Source: Bradyrhizobium rifense (lineage in GTDB: Bacteria > Pseudomonadota > Alphaproteobacteria > Rhizobiales > Xanthobacteraceae). Taken from it: 64,000 bases of DNA. The notes under the pieces are model-generated. The model worked only from the letters and a program-made list of their open reading frames with translations. It did not search any database and had not been told where the DNA came from. Position numbers and translations under genes: made by a program. Shown piece after piece: positions 8,394 through 17,563 of the stretch. Position 1 is the stretch's first letter. Each line of letters opens with the position of its first letter. The DNA is taken from positions 1-64,000 of the forward strand of contig NZ_VSSS01000078.1 of NCBI RefSeq assembly GCF_008123425.1, given 5' to 3'.

Positions 8394-8615
8394 CTACTGT
8401 TGACGATCGCCGATGTCGAACGCGCCTAGGCGGTAATCGTCCCCCAGCGACTGCTCAGTCGTCGGCCGCGCGATCAAGGTGAACGTCGCGTCGGGGTAGC
8501 GCGTCCACACTTCAATGTCCTCTGACGTGACGGTCAAATATCCGAAAAAGCATCTATATCGACCCGGCTCGGTTACCCGGCCGATTTTGTCCCAGTTGAT
8601 CTTGTTGACCCGCAT
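8394..8615 (-). CDS. Small conserved hypothetical protein
   Basis: A 73-residue protein MRVNKINWDKIGRVTEPGRY with FGYLTVTSEDIEVWTRYPD and FTLIARP following. It looks like a small beta-rich rhizobial protein of unknown function. The ATG at 8615 is preferred because GGAGCTAGCG stands right before it; the frame also has a GTG four codons upstream. It is transcribed alone, toward the 8028 gene. Confidence 0.65.
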   Translation of the reverse strand: MRVNKINWDKIGRVTEPGRYRCFFGYLTVTSEDIEVWTRYPDATFTLIARPTTEQSLGDDYRLGAFDIGDRQQ

Positions 8616-9019
8616 CGCTAGCTCCACTCGTTCTCAGGCAGAGAACCGGGCGGAGGTTCAAGTTCTTCGAGGCCGGCTTCGATCACCGCCAACTCCTCTG
8701 GATTGCGTTGATAGCGTTTTCTGGGTTGATGCCCGACACGGCTTGCAGCTGGGCGAGCACCTTGCGCCGATGCGCCAGCAAGTCCGTTAGTGCGCGACGG
8801 TCCCGCACCTTCACGTAGCTAGCTGTGAATCGGCGCCGGGGTCACGTCGCTTGAGGTAGCGGCGGTATCGATCTGAAGGAATTTAAGAAAGCCTCCTTAG
8901 GGTGGGGTCACCATCGGCGCCGATCGTGACCCGACCCCAACGCAGATTCGGTAAGTTGCGAAACGAATTGCCGCCGTTAGTTCAACTGGCCGAGTTCGGC
9001 ACCGATTAACATTTGGGGC
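8616..9019. other. Intergenic stretch with possible broken small ORF
   Basis: On the minus strand from about 8820 two short frames meet: one reads VRDRRALTDLLAHRRKVLAQ then ends, the other reads RNPEELAVIEAGLEELEPPP to a stop at 8618. They could be the two halves of one frameshifted small gene, but neither half is recognised. From 8820 to 9019 I see nothing. Confidence 0.3.
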
Positions 9020-9337
9020 TTGCTGATCGGAATGGTGTTTTTGAACCCATTGATCGGTGTGGCCGTCGGTGCTGCGTCGGGAGCACTCGGAGGAGCATTG
9101 GCCGACTTCGGTATTAATGACGCCTTCATGAAGGAGGTTTCTGGAAAAATTGATGCCGGTAGCGCAGCCTTGTTCTTGCTGATCAAGAACATGACTGCGG
9201 ACAAGGTTCTGCGAGAAATCCAGGATGCAGGTGGGGTAGTCCTAAAGACGTCCCTGGATGACAGCAAGGAACAGAAGTTGCGGGACGCTCTCGCCAAGGC
9301 GGCGGCAAGCCCACCCGAGATGCCGCCGGCGACCTAG
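9020..9337 (+). pseudogene. DUF1269-type membrane protein, 5'-truncated
   Basis: The readable frame (105 residues from a TTG) matches the second half of DUF1269 proteins. It has a Gly/Ala-rich membrane hairpin (FLNPLIGVAVGAASGALGG), FGINDAFMKEV, ALFLLIKNMTADKVL and VVLKTSL. Family members carry about 70-80 more residues at the N-terminus, including a nucleotide-like first strand. Here the frame upstream closes at a TAG near 8978. The first half is therefore missing, and only a degenerate NIWGLLIG piece extends the match upstream. A shortened protein could be made, but I favour a truncated gene. Confidence 0.6.
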
Positions 9338-9366
9338 GATAGTTTTGCTCGAAAGGGAGAGGCGCC

Positions 9367-9552
9367 TTGTCGTTACTTGTGAAAAAGCTGGCTGGTGTCG
9401 GACTGCTGGTGATTGGGCTGCTCTTATTGGCCACTGGGCTGACGTTTTCATACACCGATTTGGCGGTGTTGGGGGCGGTGCTTCTGCTGGCAGGCGCAGC
9501 CTTGCTCGTTCTCAAAATTATCCGGCGCAATCGATCCTTATCAAACACATGA
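9367..9552 (+). CDS. Small two-helix membrane protein
   Basis: A 61-residue protein from a TTG start, preceded by GGGAGAGG. It has two hydrophobic helices (VGLLVIGLLLLATGLTF and LAVLGAVLLLAGAALLVLKI) joined by a short FSYTDL turn, and a basic tail. No family is recognised. It follows the DUF1269 fragment by 29 bases and may have been its operon partner. Confidence 0.55.
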   Translation: MSLLVKKLAGVGLLVIGLLLLATGLTFSYTDLAVLGAVLLLAGAALLVLKIIRRNRSLSNT

Positions 9553-10125
9553 CTGACCGTCGAGCGTATTGCGCTCTGAAAATCGGAAGTAGCGCGCCGA
9601 TCCGCGTACTCTGGTCATTCGGGATTGTTTGTGTCGCTTGGCGGCGGCGAGCTTTGAGGCATTCAATCCGGCCGCTCGACCCGTGACTATGGTGCGGATG
9701 ATGCAATTGGGAATCGACGCGCCGGACCCGGAAGCCGCTCCGAAGTTTGGGCTGTACCTGGTATTTGCCATTTGATCTGCGGCCACACCGGCGTGGCCGG
9801 GCATGAGCCCAGCCGCAATCACGTCCTGGCACTCTTCTTCTGTTTCAATATCCGGGAACACGCTCAATCGAATGGCTCGCGGCCGAAGCTGGCTGCGCGC
9901 AAACGATCGCGCATTCCGGAGAAATCACTCATCAATCGCGGTAAGCAGCGCGGAGTTGGCCACGCGGACCCACGAAGAGATCACCCGTCCGTTGGTCGTT
10001 GCATTGATAGACGCCGTCCTACAGCTGTATTCACGCATGCATTACAAGATGAAGCGACTTTTGCCGATCACACCGTCAATACCCCGTACCGCTCTGGCTC
10101 AGAGCGGATGGGGACCGGGCCGCGG
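9553..10125. other. Intergenic stretch, no convincing gene
   Basis: About 570 bases downstream of the small membrane gene. A minus-strand frame from 9867 to 9541 begins plausibly with SVFPDIETEEECQDVIAAGL but its remainder is unconvincing and there is no Shine-Dalgarno sequence. I do not call it. Confidence 0.4.
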
Positions 10126-11477
10126 CTATTTTGGGACGATATTCTTGTAAATTACCCCATCTTTCATGATCACGATGAACTTGTTCGCCGGGTCCGCTAC
10201 GAGACGGATGTCCTCCAGCGGATTGCCATCGACAAGCAAAACATCCGCCAGCGCTCCCTGCTCAATAACGCCCAATTTGCCCGGATAGGGGTTGCGGAGG
10301 CCTGACAGGGTAAGTAGCTCTCCGTTGGTCGAAGTTGCCATGATCAGTGCCTCGGCCGGCGTGAACCATCGCGTCAGATCGACGATTCCCTGGCCCTGAT
10401 GCTCTGCAAGCTGCTTCGAAAACAGGATGTCGGTGCCGAATGCGGTTTTGATTTTGTATTTCTTGACGAAATTGTAGACTTGGTTGGTTCCGTTCACGAC
10501 CTGCATCATCTGTTGCTGCTGTGCGGGCGGAAGAACCGCAGCGCCGCCCAGATCTGTGAACGGTTGCGTGCTCAGCCAGATGCCTTTCTCCGCCATCAGT
10601 CGGGCCGTAGCTTCGTCCATCAGATGGCCATGTTCGATGACCTTCACGCCCGCTGCTATAGAGCGCTGAATCGAGGCTGACGTGTAAGCGTGGGTGGCGA
10701 CGTAGGTGCCCCAATTAGAAGCCGCCTCAACGGCGGCTTTGAGTTCATCCTCGGTAAACGTCGTGACGTCGAGCGGGCTAAAGGGTGACGCTACGCCCCC
10801 GCCGGCCGTTAGCTTGACTTGCGACGCACCCTGCATGAGCTGCTCCCGCGCTCGCTTCCGAACCTCGTCGGGGCTATCCGCAATACTGGATCCGCCGATC
10901 TCTTCGGCACGACTGAGGGGTGCGCCGGGTACTCTCGGCAAATCGATGAGTTCACGGAAATCTCCGTGGCCGCCGGTGATTGTGATTACAGCGCCTGAAG
11001 GATAGATGCGCGGACCTGGGAGCACTCCCTCGTCAATCGCCCGTTTGAGGGAAAAGGCTGGGCCACCCATGTCCCGCACAGTCGTAAAGCCGCGCATGAG
11101 CGTTGCGGTTGCTTCCGCGCCGGCCAGAAGGGTGGTGTAGCCCAAATCGCTGGAGAGCAATGAGTGGGCGTGGGCCTTACCAGCATCGCATGCCAATGCA
11201 TGTCGCTGAGGCCGGGCATCAAGACGCGGCCGCCTCCCGGAATGATTTGAGTATCGGCTCGCCGATCGGCTGGGATCTGGTCTGTCGTGATGCGCTCAAT
11301 GATGCTCCCTCGAACGAGGACATTCGACGGAGCAGAAAGGGTTGGGTTCTTCCCGTCAAAGATTCGGACATCCTCGAAGATAGTGACCCCGGATCGCTCC
11401 TGCGCCCGCGCCGTTTCGAGCGACTGGGCTGAAAACGTCAAGCAGACGGCACTTGCGCAGATCAGTTTTCGTAACAT
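10126..11477 (-). pseudogene. Secreted amidohydrolase (imidazolonepropionase-like), frameshifted
   Basis: Two overlapping frames on the minus strand make up one amidohydrolase of about 440 residues. The first part (from 11477) has a signal peptide, the small beta-sandwich strands and GLSDMHWHA, the metal-binding HxH. The second part continues with LLSSDLGYTTLLAGAEATAT, GFTTVRDMGG, HGDFREL, KLTAGGG, ATHAY, VIEHGH and GTDILF. The change of frame lies between about 11165 and 11195, after HWHAMLVRPTP. All other expected catalytic residues are present, so the lesion is a single small indel. Family members hydrolyse amide or peptide bonds in the periplasm. Either the gene is freshly dead or the base is a sequence error. 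Confidence 0.75.
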
Positions 11478-11629
11478 GTTCTCGCCCTCACCAAGTCAGC
11501 CGTAGGACTTTCACCGTCCCAGCCAAGCAAAGGCCCATAGAAAGCTAGTGCCCCGTGATCCTTGTTGTATCCGGCGAAACCCTAGGCGCACGTACGGGGC
11601 ATCCCTATCCGCGGCTAACGCCGTCGGCT

Positions 11630-11725
11630 AGAAGCCCACCAAGAGCCATTACGACTCATCGCGCATCAGCGATGCGGAAGCTCGGCCGAACAGCCGAACT
11701 GGTCCGCTACGCGATCGCAAGAAAC
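11630..11725 (+). pseudogene. Relic of a LuxR/FixJ-type helix-turn-helix
   Basis: One frame reads SPPRAITTHRASAMRKLG followed by RTAELVRYAIARN. This closely resembles the recognition helix and last helix of NarL/FixJ response regulators (pattern S-P-R-T-V-x-x-H-R-x-x-I-M-R-K-L-G ... E-L-V-R-Y-A-I). Nothing before it continues the domain in frame, so only the C-terminal thirty residues survive. The rest of 11478-11838 shows no gene. Confidence 0.5.
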
Positions 11726-11838
11726 CGGTCGCACCCTGAAGAAGGGACGCAAAAAGAATGAGCCGCGGGAAACCACTCATTGATCGGCTATGTGGCTTCG
11801 ATCTGTTCGCTGCGCACTTTTACGAGCATATCCCGCGT

Positions 11839-12078
11839 CTATGGCTTTGAACGGTCCTTCTTTGTCTCGGCGACCGCACGACTTAACTGAGCCAAGAGAT
11901 CGTCTGCGGCGGAAGGACCGAGTTGTACGTAAACCTGCTCCAAATCTGCATGCCCAGGCAGCGCCACGTACATTATCAAATCCACGTTTTCACCGTGGGC
12001 CATGGCCGAGACATGATCCACATGCGGGAGCAGATATGGCGAGTTGCCTTCGATCCTGATTTCAGTCGGCACTTCCAC
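11839..12078 (-). CDS. Small conserved hypothetical protein
   Basis: A 79-residue protein, EVPTEIRIEGNSPYLLPHVD, then HGENVDLIMYVALPGHADLE and a C-terminal helix DDLLAQLSRAVAETKKD. A GGAGG lies just before the ATG. It is a small alpha/beta protein of a type seen in rhizobia next to other orphan genes. No functional motif is visible. It is flanked by the LuxR relic and, after 160 empty bases, by the oxidase cluster. Confidence 0.6.
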   Translation of the reverse strand: MEVPTEIRIEGNSPYLLPHVDHVSAMAHGENVDLIMYVALPGHADLEQVYVQLGPSAADDLLAQLSRAVAETKKDRSKP

Positions 12079-12239
12079 CTCCTGCGACCTATGTTGATGT
12101 CCATTGTATCGAGCGTGATAGTTTCATCAGGTTATTTTACCAGCAACACGAAAATACTTGCAACGTCGTGGATGGCGAGCAAGTGAGGATAGAAAGACAC
12201 CCCCCTACATCAGCGGACGCCTATGCAGGCGACTTCCTG

Positions 12240-12578
12240 TTAGATGCACGTGGCGAGCAACAGTGCTGGACCAAAGGTAAGGACGGTCGCCACGAGCGAG
12301 GTGATGAGCGTCCCCAGGACGACCCACTGCAGAAATGCTTGGGTTTCACCGAAACCAGAATCTAGCCCCGCGCGGCCAGTTGCGCGCCACATCCAGCCCA
12401 GTACCAACAAATGCGCGAGGAGAGTGGCGGCAAGTGATAATCGCAATGAGCCCGTCGACCAGGCAAACGCGCAACCGATACCGTGTATCCCGTAGAGACT
12501 AACCAGCGCACTGCACCAGACGGTAAAACCCGCGGCTAGCCACCACAACTGCCTTGGTGATATGGGCCGCTCGCTCAC
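12240..12578 (-). CDS. Small membrane protein of the oxidase cluster
   Basis: A 112-residue protein with three or four hydrophobic helices (LWWLAAGFTVWCSALVSLYG, LSLAATLLAHLLVLGWMW, FLQWVVLGTLITSLVATVLT). The GTG start overlaps the TGA of the fused subunit I/III gene in the sequence GTGA, a classic coupled arrangement. Its position as last gene of the subunit II - subunit I/III unit suggests a role as an accessory or subunit-IV-like protein of that oxidase, but no specific family is recognised. Confidence 0.7.
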   Translation of the reverse strand: MSERPISPRQLWWLAAGFTVWCSALVSLYGIHGIGCAFAWSTGSLRLSLAATLLAHLLVLGWMWRATGRAGLDSGFGETQAFLQWVVLGTLITSLVATVLTFGPALLLATCI

Positions 12579-15115
12579 GGTCGAGCCCCCACTACGGTGA
12601 CGAGTGCGGGTAGTGCGAGAACGAGGCCCAGTGCAATGGCTCCTGTAACGCACGTATAGTCCAACCATAATCGCGTCAGCCGTAGATCCAGCACGCGCCG
12701 CGGCGAAATGAAGCCGGCCCGGAGGCGCAGGGTGTTGCTAAAAAGGAAAAGAAGGCCGATACCCCCATGTAAAATGACGTAGCCGATCAGGGCTGCCGCA
12801 GTCGCACCAAGCGCATGCTCGCGCGGATGAGGAACAATATCGGCAATCTGCCCGACGGCTGCGGCAATAGCTGCGAGCAGTGCCAGCAGGGTGAGCCCAA
12901 TCCAGCCACTCGCGCCGCTCCCAGCTGTCGCCGCTCGCAGTGATCCACGTGACGTCGCAGCGGCTACCGCGAGCGCCGCGACAGCGCCGATGGCGAGTGT
13001 ACGGCTTGGCTCGGGCGCAACTGCCGCCGTCCAATTCGGGGCAGAGATCCAAAGATAGAAAGTCCCGAACAGCAGGGAGGTAAACAACGTGCCGTCGGCC
13101 ACTAGCGCGCAGATCAGCGCCAACCACGCCGGGGCATCCGCCACCTCCGTGTGGGGCGGCACACTGACACCACGGCCGACAGGTAACGGACCGTAGTCTC
13201 GGGGGAGGCCGGCGCTCTGCCCGGCGAGCACGAAAAGGCAGGCGGTCACGAGCGCAAAGCCAAGGGACAACAGGTAGAATTTGAACAGCATGGCCAGAAC
13301 CGCAGCGGCCGTCAGGAGTGCGGTGTAAAGCGGCAGATAGGTCGGGCTCGGCAACACGATCAGTTGGTCCGGGACACCGGATGTCTTATGTACGCCGAGC
13401 GTCTCCTGCCATCCGTTGCGCGCGAAGCCGAGATAGCCTTCGCCGCGCGCCAGTGACAGCGTGAGATCGTTTGGCACGGTCGAATCGGTTCGCGTTGTTC
13501 CAAAATCCGGGATCGAGGCGAATGCATATGGTGCCGGCGGGATCGGCATCGCCCATTCGAGCGTCGTCGAATCCCACGGGTTGCGCCGCACGCGCTTGCC
13601 GTAACGTAGTTGGACAAACAGGTCGATAACCACCAGCGCAAAGCCGATCGTCATGACGAACCCGCCGATCGAAGATAGCAGATTGAGCCAATTCCAGCCT
13701 TCATCGCCGGAATAAGTATAGATCCGACGGGGCATGCCGCGGAGTCCGGTCAGGTGCATCATGAAGAAAGTCATGTTGAATCCAATGAAGACCAGCCAGA
13801 ACGCCGGGACTGAAAGCCGATGCACGGCGGTGCGACCGGTCAGCAACGGCATCCAGTAGTAAAACGCTGCAAGCATCGGAAAGGCGAGCGCGCCGGCCAC
13901 CACATAGTGCATGTGGGCCACGACGAAATAAGTGTCGTGGGCTTGCCAGTCGAACGGAACCATGGCGAGCATGACTCCGGTCAGGCCGCCCATCACGAAA
14001 ATGAAGAAGAAGCCGAACACATAGAGCATCGGCACGTCCCATCGCGGCCGACCGTGTGCCAGTGTGGCAAGCCAGGCGAAGACCTGCACCGCGGTCGGCA
14101 CCGCGACGATCGCTGAGCCCGCGGAGAAAAAGGCGAGCGCGAGGTGCGGAATGCCCACCGTAAACATGTGGTGCACCCAAATGCCGAAGCTCAGGAAGGC
14201 GAGCGCGATGATAGCAACGACGATCGCGCGATAGCCGACCAAGGGCCGTCTTGCAAAGACAGGGATGATCGTCGATAGCACGCCGGCCATCGGCAGAAAT
14301 ATGATGTAAACATCGGGGTGGCCGAAGAGCCAGAACAGATGTTGCCATAGCAGCGCATCCCCGCCACGGGTGGGGTCGAAGAATGGCAGACCGAACGCGC
14401 GTTCCACTTCGAGCAGGATTGAGCCGAGGATAAGTGGCGGAAAGGCGACGATCATCATCATCGCGGTGACCAGGATGTACCAGGCGAAAATCGGCATCCG
14501 ATCGAGCGACATGCCAGGCGCGCGCATCTTCAAGATCGACACCACGATTTCGATCGCGAGCGACAGGGCGGAGATCTCAACGAAGGTTACACCGAGCAAC
14601 CATACGTCCGAATTTATGTCGGGCGTAAAGACGTTCGAACTCAGTGGCGTGTACATGAACCAGCCGCTATTGGGGGCGGCTCCAGCGACCAACGCTACCG
14701 TCAGGATCGTGCCCCCGAACAGGTAACACCAGTAGCCATAGGCCGTCAGTCGCGGGAAGGCGAAGTCTCGAGCGCCAAGAACTTTCGGCGTCAGATAGAC
14801 TGCAAAGCTCTCTACCATGGGAATGGCAAACAGGAACAACATCATCGATCCATGCATGGTGAAAACTTGGTTGTAGGTCTCCGATGTCATGAATGGGGAG
14901 TTGGGAGTCGCGAGTTGAACGCGCGTCAGCATGCCGAGCACGCCGGCGATAGCAAAGAACGCGAAAGACGTGATCATCATGCGCATGCCGATCACGGAAT
15001 GGTTGACGGCAGCAAGGCGTTGAAGCCCCGACCCGGTTGCCCAGATCGCTGAGAGCTGGCGATGCAGCCGCAGTGCCGGTGTGCCCTGCGACAGAGGGTC
15101 GACGGGTTCACTCAT
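12575..15115 (-). CDS. Cytochrome c oxidase, subunit I fused to subunit III
   Basis: An 846-residue membrane protein. Residues 20-540 are a haem-copper oxidase subunit I: haem-ligand His in MHGSMM (His88), CuB site WLFGHPDVY (His266, Tyr270), the IWVHHM pair near residue 315, and HDTYFVVAHMHYV near residue 400. The last 250 residues form a subunit-III-like helical bundle. The start is set by ATGA overlap with the subunit II stop; a longer frame to 15235 would run into that gene. Subunit I reduces oxygen and pumps protons. The common D-channel Glu after HP is Asp here (HPDVY instead of HPEVY). The order subunit II, then subunit I, recalls the coxMN genes of Bradyrhizobium, but the fusion makes exact naming unsafe. 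Confidence 0.9.
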   Translation of the reverse strand: MSEPVDPLSQGTPALRLHRQLSAIWATGSGLQRLAAVNHSVIGMRMMITSFAFFAIAGVLGMLTRVQLATPNSPFMTSETYNQVFTMHGSMMLFLFAIPMVESFAVYLTPKVLGARDFAFPRLTAYGYWCYLFGGTILTVALVAGAAPNSGWFMYTPLSSNVFTPDINSDVWLLGVTFVEISALSLAIEIVVSILKMRAPGMSLDRMPIFAWYILVTAMMMIVAFPPLILGSILLEVERAFGLPFFDPTRGGDALLWQHLFWLFGHPDVYIIFLPMAGVLSTIIPVFARRPLVGYRAIVVAIIALAFLSFGIWVHHMFTVGIPHLALAFFSAGSAIVAVPTAVQVFAWLATLAHGRPRWDVPMLYVFGFFFIFVMGGLTGVMLAMVPFDWQAHDTYFVVAHMHYVVAGALAFPMLAAFYYWMPLLTGRTAVHRLSVPAFWLVFIGFNMTFFMMHLTGLRGMPRRIYTYSGDEGWNWLNLLSSIGGFVMTIGFALVVIDLFVQLRYGKRVRRNPWDSTTLEWAMPIPPAPYAFASIPDFGTTRTDSTVPNDLTLSLARGEGYLGFARNGWQETLGVHKTSGVPDQLIVLPSPTYLPLYTALLTAAAVLAMLFKFYLLSLGFALVTACLFVLAGQSAGLPRDYGPLPVGRGVSVPPHTEVADAPAWLALICALVADGTLFTSLLFGTFYLWISAPNWTAAVAPEPSRTLAIGAVAALAVAAATSRGSLRAATAGSGASGWIGLTLLALLAAIAAAVGQIADIVPHPREHALGATAAALIGYVILHGGIGLLFLFSNTLRLRAGFISPRRVLDLRLTRLWLDYTCVTGAIALGLVLALPALVTVVGARP

Positions 15116-15801
15116 TTTTTCTCGGACCCTTCTGCAGCGGCCGCCCGCGCAAGTGCTGCGGAGAACTCCTCCGGGCGATCGACGACGACATCGAAGCGCA
15201 TCCCTGCGTGACCGAGGCCGCAAAATTCGTTGCATTGGCCGGCGTACCGGCCGGGTCGATCGGCCTGAATGCGCAAGCGGTTAACATGCCCCGGCACCGC
15301 GTCGATCTTGCCGGCAAAGCGGGGAATCCAGAAGGCATGGATAACGTCCTGACTGGAAACCAAGATGTCGATCGGTGTGCCGGCGGGCATATGCAAGACG
15401 TTCCGCGTCTCCACTCCACCGTGATCGGGATAGTGGAACGTCCACGTCCACTGGCGCGCCACGGCTTCTATCCGTGGCGGCGTGTGTCCGGGTGACGGCA
15501 GGAGACTCTCGCCGGCGATCAACGCATAGGCGACAAGCGGTATCAGCACGATGCCCGGCAGAACCAACCCGCCGAGCACCAACCAGCGTCCCGGCGATAC
15601 ACCCGCGCCCCAGCCAGGACGCCAGATGACGAGCAGGAATAGCGTTATCACGAGCACAAATAGAACGCTCGCGCCGGTCAGCATCACCCACCAGAGCGTT
15701 GCGATCGAAGCGCCAGCAGGTCCCGAGGGATCCAGCGTCGACAGGGGGCCCGTGCAGGCTGGGAGAGTTGAGGCTATTCCGAGTTGGACAGACAGCCGCA
15801 T
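15112..15801 (-). CDS. Cytochrome c oxidase subunit II
   Basis: A 229-residue protein with an N-terminal signal of lipoprotein type (TLPAC, Cys at about residue 17) and two transmembrane helices (residues about 38-62 and 70-92). A periplasmic cupredoxin domain follows. The CuA site is complete: the His of VIHAFWIPRF and the C-x3-C-x3-H-x2-M pattern in QCNEFCGLGHAGM. The aromatic patch ARQWTWTFHYPD is the usual electron entry. It should accept electrons from cytochrome c and pass them to subunit I. The ATG at 15801 fits the lipobox; the frame upstream, open to 16335, lacks the features of a coding region. It overlaps the next gene by ATGA. Confidence 0.92.
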   Translation of the reverse strand: MRLSVQLGIASTLPACTGPLSTLDPSGPAGASIATLWWVMLTGASVLFVLVITLFLLVIWRPGWGAGVSPGRWLVLGGLVLPGIVLIPLVAYALIAGESLLPSPGHTPPRIEAVARQWTWTFHYPDHGGVETRNVLHMPAGTPIDILVSSQDVIHAFWIPRFAGKIDAVPGHVNRLRIQADRPGRYAGQCNEFCGLGHAGMRFDVVVDRPEEFSAALARAAAAEGSEKK

Positions 15802-15855
15802 TAGATTACCATGCCGGCCCGAACGAGATTGTTTCCACCGTGAAGGAAGCGAACG

Positions 15856-16368
15856 ATGGCAGAACGAGACGATTTCACCTCCGATGCTCACAGTCCGGTC
15901 ATGCTGGATTTGCTTCGATTGGATGTTGGATCTGCGGTAGCGTTGGTCGGGCACCCGATTCACGTCATGATGGTGCATTTCCCGATCGCATTCGTGATCG
16001 CGACGCTCGGTGTCGACGTATTCTATTGGTGGTCGGGAGATGCGTTCTGGGCGCGCGTCGGCCTGTGGTCGACCGGCATGGCTTTTTGGAGCGCCGTGGC
16101 CGCTAGCATCGTCGGCACTGGAGAATTGTTGCTGGTGCGCGGTATCCGGCTTCTTGAAGCGAGCTGGTCCCATGCCGTGGCGGCAATGACTCTCGTTGCG
16201 ATCGCTGGGGCCAATTGGGGGCTGCGTCTCGTCGATACCCAATCGATCTTGCCGCATGGCCTTGCGCTGTCGGCTCTTGCATCCGTGATGGTCGGCTTTG
16301 CTGGCTGGCACGGGGGCAAGCTCGTGTTTGATCATGGCGTCGGCATTCTGGTCTCGCCGAGGAGTTGA
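15856..16368 (+). CDS. DUF2231-type membrane protein
   Basis: A 170-residue membrane protein with four helices and the typical GHPIHVMMVHFPIAF opening of DUF2231 proteins, whose His residues may hold a cofactor. It is divergent from the oxidase operon (54 bases between starts) and its 3' end overlaps the 3' end of the CopD-like gene by 37 bases on the opposite strand. DUF2231 genes are often found with respiratory genes; a role in oxidase function is inferred from that and from position. Confidence 0.8.
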   Translation: MAERDDFTSDAHSPVMLDLLRLDVGSAVALVGHPIHVMMVHFPIAFVIATLGVDVFYWWSGDAFWARVGLWSTGMAFWSAVAASIVGTGELLLVRGIRLLEASWSHAVAAMTLVAIAGANWGLRLVDTQSILPHGLALSALASVMVGFAGWHGGKLVFDHGVGILVSPRS

Positions 16369-16844
16369 TGCACCAGACGCCCGAGTCCGCCAGGCTCGAA
16401 CAGATGGGCGGCGATCTGGTTAGAATCAATGTGCGGCTTGGCCAGCACCATCCAGAGAATAGCGCCGATCAACGCGATGTAGGCGCTCATGAGTGAAACG
16501 TAGGAAAGCTTGGTGAACTTTCGCTGGGGCAAGAACAATTGCATGAGGATCAGGCCGGCGACGACGTGCAGCATCGCCATGATCCCCACCAACACCATCT
16601 TCAGCGAAAACCATTCCGCGAAAGTGGCCTGCAGGAAGATTAGCGCCGTCCCACTGCCGATAGCTACAAATGCCGCAGGAGAGGCTAACTCGACATAGAC
16701 CAGCCGTGTGACGCGGTGCAACCGGTCAAGATCCAGGCCTGCCTCAAGCGTCCGGCGTTGCCAAAACAGATAAGGCAGTGCGATCAGCCCGCCTGACCAG
16801 AGCGCGATCGCACCTAGATGCACAAATTTCAGCAAGGTTGTCAC
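16332..16844 (-). CDS. CopD-like / DUF2214-like membrane protein
   Basis: A 170-residue protein with four or five helices: LLKFVHLGAIALWSGGLIAL, VYVELASPAAFVAIGSGTAL, MVLVGIMAMLHVVAGLILM and YVSLMSAYIALIGAILWMV. The F-x-H-L-G-A-I-A-x-W-x-G-G start resembles CopD and related membrane copper or haem proteins. The GTG start overlaps the ctaG stop as GTGA, so the two are coupled. It most likely helps copper or haem delivery to the oxidase, inferred from family and context. Confidence 0.75.
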   Translation of the reverse strand: MTTLLKFVHLGAIALWSGGLIALPYLFWQRRTLEAGLDLDRLHRVTRLVYVELASPAAFVAIGSGTALIFLQATFAEWFSLKMVLVGIMAMLHVVAGLILMQLFLPQRKFTKLSYVSLMSAYIALIGAILWMVLAKPHIDSNQIAAHLFEPGGLGRLVHQLLGETRMPTP

Positions 16845-17563
16845 AGTGCCGGCTCGCTCGATCTCAAGCTGGACCACGCAATCCAGACCCCGACCCCCAG
16901 ATAAGGCAGCATCGCGGGTACCCACATCAGGAGACCGGCCACTTGCTGATCCGCAAGCGGCTCGAGCCCCCAACTTGCCGTGCTTGCCAGATGTACGAGA
17001 TAGAGCGGCCTGGGCGCGAAAACGATTAACGCACCGAGAAGGCCCATCTGTCCGATCGTAGCTACCAACGCAATCAGCGCGGAGCCGGATGTGGACGGCA
17101 CCAGGATCGCTCGCCACAATAACCAGGCACTTCCGAGAAGCGTCATCTGCATCAGCCAATAGGCCGGCACGCTCGCAAGGCCCCAAGTATAGAGCCCCGG
17201 CGTGTGCCAGAGCCAGAGGGTGATCGCGTGTCCAGCGACGAGCACCACGATTGGCAACGATCCGACCGCCCGTCGCGGAAAAGCCAGAGCCAGTAGCGGT
17301 GCTACAGCGGCGATCAGCAGGACGTGGTGCAGTACCCGAACAGAAAACAACGCCGAGGACATCGCGCAAAGCGGCGAGACAAAGATAAGCAGCAACAGGC
17401 CTATTGCGCCGAAACCAGCTCGGGCCTCCGAGGATCGACAGCGGCCAACCACGATCGCCAGGGTAACAAGCGTAGCGAGTAGCAACGGATCCAAGTTCCA
17501 GCGCGTCCAAAGGTCGTCCGGAAGAGCGGCGGGGCCACAATAGGCGATCTTGGACTCCGGCAT
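16841..17563 (-). CDS. ctaG: Cytochrome c oxidase assembly factor CtaG (caa3 type)
   Basis: A 240-residue protein with about seven transmembrane helices, matching the caa3-type CtaG family that supports copper-centre assembly of haem-copper oxidases. Recognisable segments are RVLHHVLLIAAVAPLLALA, HAITLWLWHTPGLYTWGLAS, YWLMQMTLLGSAWLLWRAIL and DQQVAGLLMWVPAMLPYLG, the last being the family's most conserved patch. The N-terminal MPESKIAYCGPAALP precedes the first helix. It is the first gene of a two-gene operon with the CopD-like gene. This family is not the same as the Cox11 proteins also called CtaG. Confidence 0.88.
   Translation of the reverse strand: MPESKIAYCGPAALPDDLWTRWNLDPLLLATLVTLAIVVGRCRSSEARAGFGAIGLLLLIFVSPLCAMSSALFSVRVLHHVLLIAAVAPLLALAFPRRAVGSLPIVVLVAGHAITLWLWHTPGLYTWGLASVPAYWLMQMTLLGSAWLLWRAILVPSTSGSALIALVATIGQMGLLGALIVFAPRPLYLVHLASTASWGLEPLADQQVAGLLMWVPAMLPYLGVGVWIAWSSLRSSEPAL

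Noticed and set aside
8616..8820. Small frameshifted gene on the minus strand
   Set aside because: The two half frames are not recognised, so a broken gene cannot be distinguished from chance.
9541..9867. Minus-strand frame of 108 codons
   Set aside because: Plausible N-terminus but no Shine-Dalgarno sequence, no recognisable motif and an Arg/Ser-rich random-looking second half.
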